NCBI GenBank assembly: GCA_964463915.1
Contig: CAYXEH010000027.1
Coordinates: forward strand, 1 to 33,638
Direction: 5' to 3'
Origin: PUPG01 sp964463915
GTDB taxonomy: Bacteria; Bacteroidota; Bacteroidia; Bacteroidales; UBA7960
DNA length: 33,638 nt
Shown: positions 14,996 to 23,900 of the stretch, piece by piece
How positions within the stretch are numbered: the first letter of the stretch is position 1
Layout: every line of letters begins with the position of its first letter
The notes under the pieces: model-generated
Told to the model about the DNA's origin: nothing
What the model saw: the letters and a program-made list of their open reading frames with translations, nothing else
Databases searched by the model: none
Translations under genes and position numbers: made by a program

Positions 14996-17224
14996 CTAAT
15001 TTCCCATCTCAGACATAAAACGTATCCGCATCAGCCTGACCTCCTCTACCGTAAAGTCATCCTCTCCCAGTTCCTCAAGGGCTTGCTCAAAAGAATCACT
15101 TTCTGCTGTAGTAAAATAATCAAATATCTCCTCCTGCTTGTCCACATCGACCGCCTCGTTAATATAGTAACCAATGTCAATTTTAGTCCCTGAGGCCACA
15201 ATACTCTCCAGTTCGTTCAACAGTTCATCAAAATCCAGTCCTTTAGCCTCCGCAAGATCCTCCAGAGACACTTTCCGGTCAATATTCCTGATCAGGTATA
15301 CCTTCAAACCAGATTTATTCACCACAGACTTCACCACCATATCCATCGGACGTTCGATCTCATTTTCTTCCACATACCTGGATATCAAATCAATAAAAGG
15401 CCGGCCAAAGCGCTCTGCCTTTCCACTGCCCACCCCCGTGATTTGCTTCAATTCATCGAGTTTTACCGGGTACTGAATGGCCATATCCTCCAGCGACGGA
15501 TCCTGAAAGATCACAAAAGGAGGAAGATTATGTTTGCGGGCGATTTGTTTGCGCAAATCTTTTAGTAAAGAAAATAAAACCTTATCTGTTGCACTGGTTT
15601 TCTGCGCCATTTCCGAAACACCGTCGGCATCGCCAGGCGTATCATAATCATGATCTTTACTCATCTTTACAGATTGAGGTTTCTCCAGGTACCCATGGCC
15701 TGCGGCAGTTACCTTCAAAGTACCATAATCTTCAATGTCCTTCTCCAAAAGCCGTTCAACAAGGCTTTGCCTCAGAACGGCATACCAGAATTTCTCATCT
15801 TTATGAGCCCCTTTGCCGAAAACATCCAGCTGATTGTGCTTGCATGATTTGACAGCTGTGGTATTTTTTCCCATGAGAACGTTGATTACATGTTTGGGTT
15901 TAAATAATTCCTTCACCGCAACAACGGTTTCTAACAGCAGGCAAATATATTCTTTTCCTTCAAATTTTTCTTTCGGATTCAGACAATTGTCACATGAACC
16001 GCAATTCTCCTTCTCATACACTTCGCCAAAATAGTTCAACAGGGTTTTCCGCCGGCAAATGGAAGATTCCGCATAAGCAACCGTTTCCATAAGCAACTGC
16101 ATACCGATCTCCTGCTCAGCCACCGGTTTCCCTTTCAGGAATTTTTCCATTTTCTGGATGTCCTCATAAGAATAGAAAGCAATGCAATTCCCCTCCCCTT
16201 CGTCCCGGCCGGCCCGACCGGTTTCCTGGTAATATGCCTCAAGACTCTTGGGGATATCGTGATGGATCACATAGCGCACATCGGGTTTATCGATACCCAT
16301 CCCAAAAGCAATGGTGGCGACGATCACCTCGGCATCCTCCATCAGGAACTGATCCTGGTTTTTCACCCTGACAGCTGCATCCAGACCGGCATGATAGGGT
16401 AGTGCACGAATTCCGTTCACCTGAAGAGTGGCTGCAAGTTCTTCCACTTTTTTCCGGCTGAGGCAATAGATAATACCTGATTTGCCTTCCTGAGACTTCA
16501 CATAGTGAATAATATCCCGGGTAACATTATTTGTTTTCGGCCGAATTTCGTAATAAAGATTGGGGCGGTTGAAAGACGAAATGAAATGGCGGGCATTGGT
16601 CATCCCAAGGTTTTTCTGGATATCCTGCTGCACCTTCAGGGTCGCGGTAGCCGTTAGCGCAATAACCGGCACTTTCCGTTCAAAGGCCGCAATGATCGGG
16701 CGCAAACGCCTGTATTCAGGCCTGAAATCATGTCCCCATTCAGAGATGCAATGGGCCTCGTCCACGGCAAAGAATGAAATATCAAGTGTTTTCAGAAAAG
16801 ATACATTTTCTTCCTTGGTCAGCGATTCAGGAGCCACATACAATAACTTGGTTACACCACTGCTGAGGTCGCTTTTTACCTGGTTGACCTCTGCCCGGGT
16901 CAATGAGGAATTCAACACATGGGCAATGCCGTCAAAGGATGCAAAGTTGCGGATGGCATCCACCTGGTTTTTCATCAGGGCAATCAGGGGAGAAACAATG
17001 ATGGCCGTACCGTTTCCTATCAGCGCAGGCAACTGGTAGCACATAGACTTCCCGCCACCTGTAGGCATGATCACAAAAGAGTCGTTTCCGTTCAGCAAAC
17101 ACTGAACAATGGCCTCCTGATCTCCTTTAAACGCTCCGTACCCGAAAATTTGTTTAAGCAGTTCACGAAGAGAAACACTGCCTGTAACCTCCATAGTATT
17201 ATTACTTGTTGTTTGAACCTCCAT
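14996..17224 (-). CDS. recQ: ATP-dependent DNA helicase RecQ
   Basis: 3'-5' DNA helicase for recombination repair and stalled forks. The 742-residue protein contains the Q-motif region (FGYGAFKGDQEAIV), Walker A MPTGGGKS (T55-S60), the DEAH box VDEAHCISEWGHDFRPEY with D155-H158, the arginine-finger motif YYQETGRAGRDE, the RQC zinc cysteines (CRRKTLLNYFGE ... CGSCDNC), and an HRDC domain (LLKDLRKQIARKHNLPPFVIF). A further C-terminal helical region rich in acidic residues follows, common in Bacteroidetes RecQ. ATG 17224 and ATG 17194 both open with MEV. A weak -7 match (TAATTTCG, 17254-17247) is upstream. It leads the recQ-skp-asparaginase string and is divergent from kdsD. Confidence 0.97.
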   Translation of the reverse strand: MEVQTTSNNTMEVTGSVSLRELLKQIFGYGAFKGDQEAIVQCLLNGNDSFVIMPTGGGKSMCYQLPALIGNGTAIIVSPLIALMKNQVDAIRNFASFDGIAHVLNSSLTRAEVNQVKSDLSSGVTKLLYVAPESLTKEENVSFLKTLDISFFAVDEAHCISEWGHDFRPEYRRLRPIIAAFERKVPVIALTATATLKVQQDIQKNLGMTNARHFISSFNRPNLYYEIRPKTNNVTRDIIHYVKSQEGKSGIIYCLSRKKVEELAATLQVNGIRALPYHAGLDAAVRVKNQDQFLMEDAEVIVATIAFGMGIDKPDVRYVIHHDIPKSLEAYYQETGRAGRDEGEGNCIAFYSYEDIQKMEKFLKGKPVAEQEIGMQLLMETVAYAESSICRRKTLLNYFGEVYEKENCGSCDNCLNPKEKFEGKEYICLLLETVVAVKELFKPKHVINVLMGKNTTAVKSCKHNQLDVFGKGAHKDEKFWYAVLRQSLVERLLEKDIEDYGTLKVTAAGHGYLEKPQSVKMSKDHDYDTPGDADGVSEMAQKTSATDKVLFSLLKDLRKQIARKHNLPPFVIFQDPSLEDMAIQYPVKLDELKQITGVGSGKAERFGRPFIDLISRYVEENEIERPMDMVVKSVVNKSGLKVYLIRNIDRKVSLEDLAEAKGLDFDELLNELESIVASGTKIDIGYYINEAVDVDKQEEIFDYFTTAESDSFEQALEELGEDDFTVEEVRLMRIRFMSEMGN

Positions 17225-17302
17225 AACACTTCAACAAAAAACGCGCCGAAATTAAAGATGAATGAATTATTACAGATTCTTCCCGTTTTGGGAAAAATCC
17301 TG

Positions 17303-17310
17303 TAGGTTTG
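17303..17310 (+). promoter_or_regulatory. Bacteroidetes -7 box (TAGGTTTG) of the kdsD-lptB unit
   Basis: TAGGTTTG fits TAnnTTTG. It sits 30 bases before the TTG start at 17340 and 60 bases before the alternative GTG at 17370, so either start gives a normal short leader. The -33 element is not clear. Confidence 0.5.
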
Positions 17311-17339
17311 TAGTGTAAATTTAGTATTAAATTAATGGT

Positions 17340-18335
17340 TTGACAAAGTTTTTCAATAATTATAACAAAGTGAAATCAGCCGCAGAAATTAAGGATATCG
17401 CATTGCACACGATAGAAGATGAGCACCTTGCGATAAGTCGTCTAAAAAACTATATCGATGATGATTTTGTGCTGGCCGTGGAGCAAATTCTTCAGAGCAG
17501 GGGACGCATCGTTGTTACCGGCATCGGGAAAAGTGCCATCATTGCAGAAAAGATCGTAGCGACCTTTAACTCTACCGGGACCCCGGCCATATTCATGCAT
17601 GCAGCGGACGCCATCCATGGAGACCTGGGTATCATTCAGAAGGAGGACCTGGTCATGTGTATCAGCAACAGCGGAAACACCCCGGAGATCAAGGTGCTTG
17701 TTCCCATGCTCAAATCACTGGGTGCCAGCCTTATTGCCATGACTGGCAACACCAACTCTTACCTGGCCCTTCAATCGGATATTCTGATCAACACAACGGT
17801 TGAAAACGAGGCCACTTTTGGCAACCCAGCCCCCACCTGCAGCACAACAGCTCAACTGGTCATGGGAGATGCCATGGCCATTGCCCTGCTGCATTGCCGT
17901 GGATTTTCAGCCAGCGATTTTGCAAAATACCACCCGGGAGGATCTCTTGGCAAGCAACTCTACCTTACTGCAGAAAACCTTTATCCTCGTAATGAGAAAC
18001 CTGCTGTTAACCTGGAAGATAACATTCGAACCCTAATTGTGGAGATTTCCGGGAAACGTCTGGGGGCCACGGCTGTCCTGGACAAGGGACATGTGGCTGG
18101 GATCATTACCGATGGTGACCTGCGGAGGATGCTTCAGGAAAATCAGGACATTTCCGGCATCCGGGCCAAAGACATTATGAGTATCAATCCGAAGACCATC
18201 ACCAGTGATACCCTTGCTGTAGATGCCCTGCAACTGATGCGGCAAAATAACATCACCCAGCTTATCGTTGCAGATGACAATGAATACAAAGGATTTGTTC
18301 ACCTGCACGACATTCTCAATGAAGGCATTATCTGA
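17340..18335 (+). CDS. kdsD: KpsF/GutQ-type D-arabinose-5-phosphate isomerase
   Basis: Isomerises ribulose 5-phosphate to arabinose 5-phosphate, the first step toward KDO for LPS. The product has an SIS domain with GIGKSA, HAADAIHGDLG and the SGNTPE phosphate-binding loop. The family linker HPGGSLGKQL follows, then two CBS domains (AVLDKGHVAGIITDGDLRRML and LMRQNNITQLIVADD). No ATG is usable in frame near the 5' end: ATG 17335 leads straight to a stop in another frame. The start is therefore TTG 17340 (331 residues) or GTG 17370 (321 residues), the latter closer to the family N-terminus. It is followed after 29 bases by lptB, so both LPS functions are likely co-transcribed. Confidence 0.93.
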   Translation: MTKFFNNYNKVKSAAEIKDIALHTIEDEHLAISRLKNYIDDDFVLAVEQILQSRGRIVVTGIGKSAIIAEKIVATFNSTGTPAIFMHAADAIHGDLGIIQKEDLVMCISNSGNTPEIKVLVPMLKSLGASLIAMTGNTNSYLALQSDILINTTVENEATFGNPAPTCSTTAQLVMGDAMAIALLHCRGFSASDFAKYHPGGSLGKQLYLTAENLYPRNEKPAVNLEDNIRTLIVEISGKRLGATAVLDKGHVAGIITDGDLRRMLQENQDISGIRAKDIMSINPKTITSDTLAVDALQLMRQNNITQLIVADDNEYKGFVHLHDILNEGII

Positions 18336-18364
18336 CTCTTTCTAATATTCAAACACCTGACTGC

Positions 18365-19099
18365 ATGAACAGTATGAAATTGTACACCAAAAACCTGGTA
18401 AAAAAATACAAGAAGCGCGTGGTGGTCAACCATGTGGCGGTTGAAGTCAGTCAGGGCGAAATCGTCGGGTTGCTGGGTCCGAACGGCGCCGGCAAAACCA
18501 CCACCTTTTATATGATGGTGGGGCTGATCAAACCCAATAAGGGTTCGATCCACCTGGAAAACGAAAACATCACCCATCTGCCCATGTATAAACGGGCACA
18601 GTTGGGCATCGGTTACCTGGCACAGGAAGCCAGTGTATTTCGCAGTCTCAGCGTGGAGGATAATATTAAGGCCGTATTGGAATTTACAGACAAAAGCAAG
18701 GAAGAACAAAAAGAGAAACTGGAGAGCCTGCTGGATGAATTCGGATTGCAATATATCAGGAAAAGCAAAGGAATTACCCTTTCAGGCGGAGAAAGAAGGC
18801 GGACAGAAATTGCCAGGTCACTGGCTGTTGACCCCAGGTTTATTTTGCTGGATGAGCCCTTTGCCGGCGTAGACCCCATCGCAGTGGAAGATATCCAGGG
18901 GATCGTTTCCCAGCTTAAAGAGAGGAATATCGGGGTATTAATCACGGATCATAACGTGCACGAAACCCTCTCAATCACCGACAGGGCTTACCTGCTCTTT
19001 GAAGGCTCCATTCTGAAAGCCGGCACATCAGACGAACTGGCGGAAGATCCTGAGGTCAGGAAATTATACCTGGGCGAAAGCTTTCAGTTGAGGCGCTGA
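18365..19099 (+). CDS. lptB: LPS export ABC transporter ATPase LptB
   Basis: Cytoplasmic ATPase of the LptB2FGC complex that extracts LPS from the inner membrane. The 244-residue protein has Walker A GPNGAGKTT (from G38), a Q-loop GYLAQEASVFRSLSVEDN, the signature LSGGERRR (L139-S140), Walker B FILLDEPFAG (D163, E164), and the H-loop ITDHNVHETL. The LAQEASVF and LSGGERRRTEIAR segments separate LptB from the related LivF/LivG proteins. Starts at ATG 18365 or ATG 18374 are both reasonable. It sits directly after kdsD. No lptF, lptG, lptC or lptA gene is in the window. Its stop is 2 bases from the convergent ispF stop. Confidence 0.96.
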   Translation: MNSMKLYTKNLVKKYKKRVVVNHVAVEVSQGEIVGLLGPNGAGKTTTFYMMVGLIKPNKGSIHLENENITHLPMYKRAQLGIGYLAQEASVFRSLSVEDNIKAVLEFTDKSKEEQKEKLESLLDEFGLQYIRKSKGITLSGGERRRTEIARSLAVDPRFILLDEPFAGVDPIAVEDIQGIVSQLKERNIGVLITDHNVHETLSITDRAYLLFEGSILKAGTSDELAEDPEVRKLYLGESFQLRR

Positions 19100-19101
19100 C
19101 C

Positions 19102-19578
19102 TTACCTGGATGATCTGACAAGGACAACGGCCTGGGCCGCAATTCCCTCTTCTCTTCCAACAGTACCCAGTTTTTCGGTGGTGGTGGCTTTGATCGACAA
19201 CTGATCGGGATTTAACTGCATCAGCTCACACAACACCCGTTTCATTTCGGGAATATACAACGCAATCTTCGGCTCCTGCAGGCAAACGGTGGCATCCATA
19301 TTCCCGATCATCATTCCCTGCTGGTGCAGCATCAGCATGACCTTTTCCAGCAACCACTTGCTGTCGGCATCTTTATACTGTGGATCGGTATCCGGAAAAT
19401 GCCGGCCGATATCTCCAAGTGCCGCAGCGCCCAGCAAGGCATCCATCATGGCATGAATAAGCACGTCTGCATCTGAATGACCTGCCGCCCCTTTATGATG
19501 GGGCACAATAACACCCCCGATCACCAAAGGCCGTCCAGGCTCAAGCCGATGTACATCATACCCGAAACCAATTCGCAT
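19102..19578 (-). CDS. ispF: 2-C-methyl-D-erythritol 2,4-cyclodiphosphate synthase
   Basis: Fifth enzyme of the MEP isoprenoid pathway; a zinc-dependent trimer that cyclises CDP-ME 2-phosphate. The 158-residue length is normal. The metal site DVHRLEPG (D and H), the GHSDADVLIHAMMDALLGAAALGDIG core and HFPDTDPQYKDADS are all present. The C-terminus has SIKATTTEKLGTVGREEGIAAQAVVLV, including the TTTEKLG motif that contacts the cytosine. It lies 8 bases after the porV stop on the same strand and is likely co-transcribed with porV, with no functional link visible. It converges with lptB. Confidence 0.98.
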   Translation of the reverse strand: MRIGFGYDVHRLEPGRPLVIGGVIVPHHKGAAGHSDADVLIHAMMDALLGAAALGDIGRHFPDTDPQYKDADSKWLLEKVMLMLHQQGMMIGNMDATVCLQEPKIALYIPEMKRVLCELMQLNPDQLSIKATTTEKLGTVGREEGIAAQAVVLVRSSR

Positions 19579-19586
19579 ACCAGAGT

Positions 19587-20792
19587 TTATTGTTGTGCCC
19601 GCAATGCGTCAAAATCAAAGGACAGGGAAAAACGCAACACATTTTCCAGGGGACTGCGCTGTGCCACAGGAATCACATAAGAAAAATCGAGTCCGAATAC
19701 ATTGTATTTCAAGCCCAGACCAACTGTTAAATACTTCCTGTTTCCCTTGTTTTCGTGCTCATGGAAATAACCGGCGCGAATGGCAAACTGCTCCTCATAC
19801 CAATACTCTGCCCCGGCTGAAATGGTAAATTCCTGCAACTCCTCATTGAACCCGCCAGGAGCATCGGAAAAGGAACCAAGCATACCTGCCACAACTGAGC
19901 GGTTGGGGTCAACTCCCTCAGCAATCAATGGCTCCCCGTCATCACCAAATACAATCTGTCCATTTTCATCACGTTGGTAAACAGGCGGTGTAGGAGTCAG
20001 CAGCTTGTTGAAGTCCACCATGAATGCAAGGGTATTGTATTCATCCAGCTCAAAGGTCAGGGAAGGACCGAAGCGGAGGTTGATGGGAATAAAGTCGGCA
20101 TTCGGCTCATCGGTATAGGTAATTTTATTGCCAATATTGGAAATGTTCACGCCGGCTGCGAACTGCGTCGGGGTATTCCACTCCAGGGGGCGTGAATAAT
20201 ACACCGCCACATCAGCCGCATAAGAAATACCTGGCTGTGTGGTCATTCCTCCTGCATCCTGCCCCTGGGTCAGGTCACTATATATAAAACGGCCGGCCAC
20301 CGAGCCGCTCAGATGCTGTCCAAGTTGACGTACGTAGGCTGCATCCAGTGAAAACTCATTGGGTCTGAATGTACCCAGCGGCTCTCCCACCTCATCGGTA
20401 TAATTGATGTCTCCGAGAGTGAAGTATTTCATGGAAAACGCGATGGTCTGCAATTCATCAAGTTTGTAATAGCCGGTAAGATACGAGAGGTTGATATCCG
20501 GAACCAGGGAGCGCAACCAGGGCGTATAGTTCATTGCCAATCCAAAATCCTGGTCCATAAACGCATACTTGGCCGGGTTCCAGTGCATGGAGTTGATGTC
20601 GGGAGAAGAAGACACCCCGGCATCTCCCATCGCACCGGCGCGGGCATCCGGGGCAATCATCAGGAAAGGAACCGCAGTGGTGATCGTATTCACCCGCTGA
20701 CCCAGCACATCATGATAATCCTGGGCAGTAACGGTTTGGGCAGCTATCAGTATCACACACAAGGCAACAATAGCAGTGAAAAGAGATTTCAT
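19587..20792 (-). CDS. porV: T9SS outer-membrane protein PorV (LptO)
   Basis: Outer-membrane beta-barrel of the FadL-like PorV family, which shuttles T9SS cargo from the translocon to PorU at the surface; it is also called LptO in Porphyromonas. From ATG 20792 it is about 401 residues, with a signal peptide (MKSLFTAIVALCVILIAAQTVTAQ). The N-terminal PorV hallmark follows (TAVPFLMIAPDARAGAMGDAG, SPDINSMHWNPAKYAF), then beta-strand alternation to the C-terminal barrel end YVIPVAQRSPLENVLRFSLSFDF. The longer reading from 20879 is rejected: it lacks a signal peptide at its start and begins at the predicted transcription start. It follows porU, the order known from Porphyromonas gingivalis. Confidence 0.95.
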   Translation of the reverse strand: MKSLFTAIVALCVILIAAQTVTAQDYHDVLGQRVNTITTAVPFLMIAPDARAGAMGDAGVSSSPDINSMHWNPAKYAFMDQDFGLAMNYTPWLRSLVPDINLSYLTGYYKLDELQTIAFSMKYFTLGDINYTDEVGEPLGTFRPNEFSLDAAYVRQLGQHLSGSVAGRFIYSDLTQGQDAGGMTTQPGISYAADVAVYYSRPLEWNTPTQFAAGVNISNIGNKITYTDEPNADFIPINLRFGPSLTFELDEYNTLAFMVDFNKLLTPTPPVYQRDENGQIVFGDDGEPLIAEGVDPNRSVVAGMLGSFSDAPGGFNEELQEFTISAGAEYWYEEQFAIRAGYFHEHENKGNRKYLTVGLGLKYNVFGLDFSYVIPVAQRSPLENVLRFSLSFDFDALRAQQ

Positions 20793-20884
20793 TGATTCTC
20801 GTTTTTTGATATAAAAAATGACTGTAAACGCAAACCGCAGAGCCGGCCATGACATCCGAAAAGCCTCCCCGGTTAACAAAAGTG

Positions 20885-20892
20885 CAAATATA
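20885..20892 (-). promoter_or_regulatory. Bacteroidetes -7 box (TATATTTG) upstream of porV
   Basis: On the minus strand, TATATTTG fits TAnnTTTG. It lies in the 155-bp porU-porV spacer and predicts a transcript start near 20878, giving about an 86-base porV leader. It suggests that porV can be expressed independently of porU. Confidence 0.55.
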
Positions 20893-20947
20893 ACGATTTA
20901 TAAATGGGCATATTGCCTGCATTTTCTGAATAATTATCCCCATCACG

Positions 20948-23900
20948 CTATTGCCTGAGCAACAATAATTTTTCCGTTTGAACTGCCTGTTGACCATCCG
21001 GGGTTTCCAGTATCAGACGGTATATGTATAAGCCATTGGCCAGCGAACGACCATCATTGCTGACCCCGTCCCATCGGATCGGCTCAATCCTGAATCCGGG
21101 AGAACTGACTGTCTGGGTTATCCGGTCAACCAGGCGGCCCTGCAGGTCAAAAATATCGATCCGCACATCCAGTTCACTGAAAGCCTGGTTGTGGTTAAAG
21201 GTGAACCAGGTTTCGGTGGAGAAAGGATTCGGATAATTCATCAAGTCGTGCAGTGTAAGCCTGCCAGCTGAACCCACTATAAACTCGATGGTTGCTGTAG
21301 CGGGGTTATTATTCACATCCCAGGCCCTGAGAGTCAGGCGGTGGCGACCATCCTCCAGATCGTGGAACGGATAAACCACCTGTCCGCTGTGGTAGGCATC
21401 CCTGTCTGCCTTATAATAGCTATTGAGCCTTATGGGATCTGATTGCTTATCGTTTAAAAAAGCTACGATGTCGTGTCCTACCCTTCCCGTCATATTGATC
21501 CCGCTTTCATCTCTTAAATATGCAAGCAATATGGGGTTTTCATTTGTATGGTCACCGGAAACAAAGTTGGTATCATTCAGAAAGAGACTGATCTCCGGAC
21601 CGTCATCATCGGGCTGAAATGAATCCAGGGTCCCGCCTATGGTAAAGTCGCGGTAATGACCGTTTCCATCTGTCTTCCCGTCGTCAAGGTAATAACTGAT
21701 CTTCCCCTCCCCGAAATCATAGGCGATGTCTTTGGGAACCACAAACCGGAAAGTAAACCCTCCGTCCTTCACGCTGGCCATCCCCTTATAAAGAATGGCA
21801 TTGCGCACATTAAACTCAGCCTCCATACTGCCGGGGTTGTTACCCAGGGTCTGGTAAGTGGTTCTTTTGTCATACACTGTGGGAAACAATACCCCGTCAT
21901 AGCCTTCCAGTTTGTTTCCTGATACATCTGTCACATACCCGCTGACTTCCACTTCCTGGAAGGCACGAATGGTATCCGGCATTTGTTCAGTCACTACCCG
22001 GTACTCAGGGTAGGCCATCTGCATAGAAGGATCACCGAGCAGCACAAAGTTCCTGAGCTGCATGGGCGTGGACCCACCACTGCTCTCCCGTTTGGCGATC
22101 CGTATCAGGTCACCCAGGCGATGATGTTCCCCGGCGGCATTTCTTTCAAATACATTCGCAGTAAAATTCCGGTTCAACACCAGGTTTGATCCGGACCAGG
22201 CCAGTCGTGTGGTGGTATACAGGGCGGCCGAACCTCCTTCGGGCTTTAGCACGATACGTACACCGGCTGAAAGTTCTTCCGGGTCAGGCTGGTCAAAACT
22301 GCTGAAATTACAGGTAGCCGTCATGAATACCGGCATGTTGTATTTATTGTCCCAGGTGGCAATATCGTCAAAGGTAAGTATCCTTTGCTGGGCCAGCCCG
22401 CGAACACCTCCATGTCCGATATAATTGATCATCAGGGCCCCTTTGTTAACCCTTTCATTGATGGCCCTGTTCACTTCGGGATAACGGGTTCCTCCCGAGG
22501 TGGTCACCTGCTGATAGGCATCCAGATATATCTTATCCACATTGTAAGACGAATAATTGTTCCGGACAATATCAGACAACAGTTCTGCATGAATAAAATG
22601 GGTATTCATGTCGCCATCATCCGCTATAAACACCATGGTATTCCGCCAGTCTGCGTAGTTGGACACCACACCGGTATATTGCATATTCTCCGTTTCCGGG
22701 TGTAACCCGTCGATCCGCTTTTCATACCGGATGATCTTGTCGACCATTACCCCGGCTTCTTCAGGTGTACGAACCGGAAGCCTGCCTATACCAATATCCA
22801 GTACGCCGTCAGCTCCCTGCCCCTCATGATCCGCCAGCAGCCCAAAATAATCATCGGTCATGTAAGAAGTCCTTGGTGCCAGAGAGGCCTCACTCTGATA
22901 TGTGGGGATGAGGTTGCCTCCATATCCCAGACGATCTTTGTTGTCGATGGTTCCATTGCCAAACAGAAGCAAATACCGGGGAATCTGGCCAGGGGTATCT
23001 GCCCGGTCATAAAACATTTTCATGAAGTTTCGGATGGAAGAGATGTCGGGCACCCCTGAGGCGAACTCATTGTATACCTGCCTTGTGGTTACCACGCCAA
23101 CAGACAGGCCGTCGTTCTCCCTGCGAAAATCACCCAGGCGCTTCGCCTGCGCAAGCATATTCTCAGGGACAACAATGATCAGGTCCCTGGATTCCATTCC
23201 ATGAAGGTTCTGATTTTCGACACGACCGTTGGGTGTCGGGCTCAGAAAACCTGTGCCGTCAAAGGCCACCATTTCCCTGATTTCATCTCCCGGAAGGCGA
23301 AAACCAAGCGCGTTACCGGAATGGGTTACTTCCTGGCTCTTCACATTGAAACGATCACTGACATCCCAAACCTGAACCTGACTATCAGCACCAGTCATTA
23401 CATACTCAAACACCCTATCCTCACCCACATGGTCGGTCACCCTGAAATCCATTTGCGAACCGCTATATATCATGTTCCTGTCGACGTTGACCACAAGGTG
23501 GCGCAGCCACCCCCTGGTTCCGGTTGCCGGTCTGTTGTAGGCAAGGCGAATGGTCAATCCGTCCTGCGAATCGGGGGTAAAATACAACACCTCATTGGCC
23601 CGCCTTGCCTGAAAACCATTGTAATCAGCGGGATTGACCGGTGCTACCTGGATCCGGGTTTCATCTCCCGCCGCAGAGAGGGTAAAGTTTGAGGTCATGG
23701 AGGCCCGGGCGGCCACATCCGCCTCCACACTGGCCCGGGCATCTGTATTCAGGTTGGGAATATCAAAACTGAACTGCCTGGGGGCAGAAGAATCAAAGGT
23801 TTCGCCAAACCATAACCTGCCACTTCCGATGATATTTTCCAGCTCACGGTGATGCACCATCCGGTCCCGGAATGTACTTACCTGGTGGGTAACCTCCTGG

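Noticed and set aside
20793..20879. N-terminal extension of PorV from ATG 20879
   Set aside because: The extra 29 residues are not signal-like, the normal signal peptide begins at ATG 20792, and the predicted transcript start coincides with 20878.
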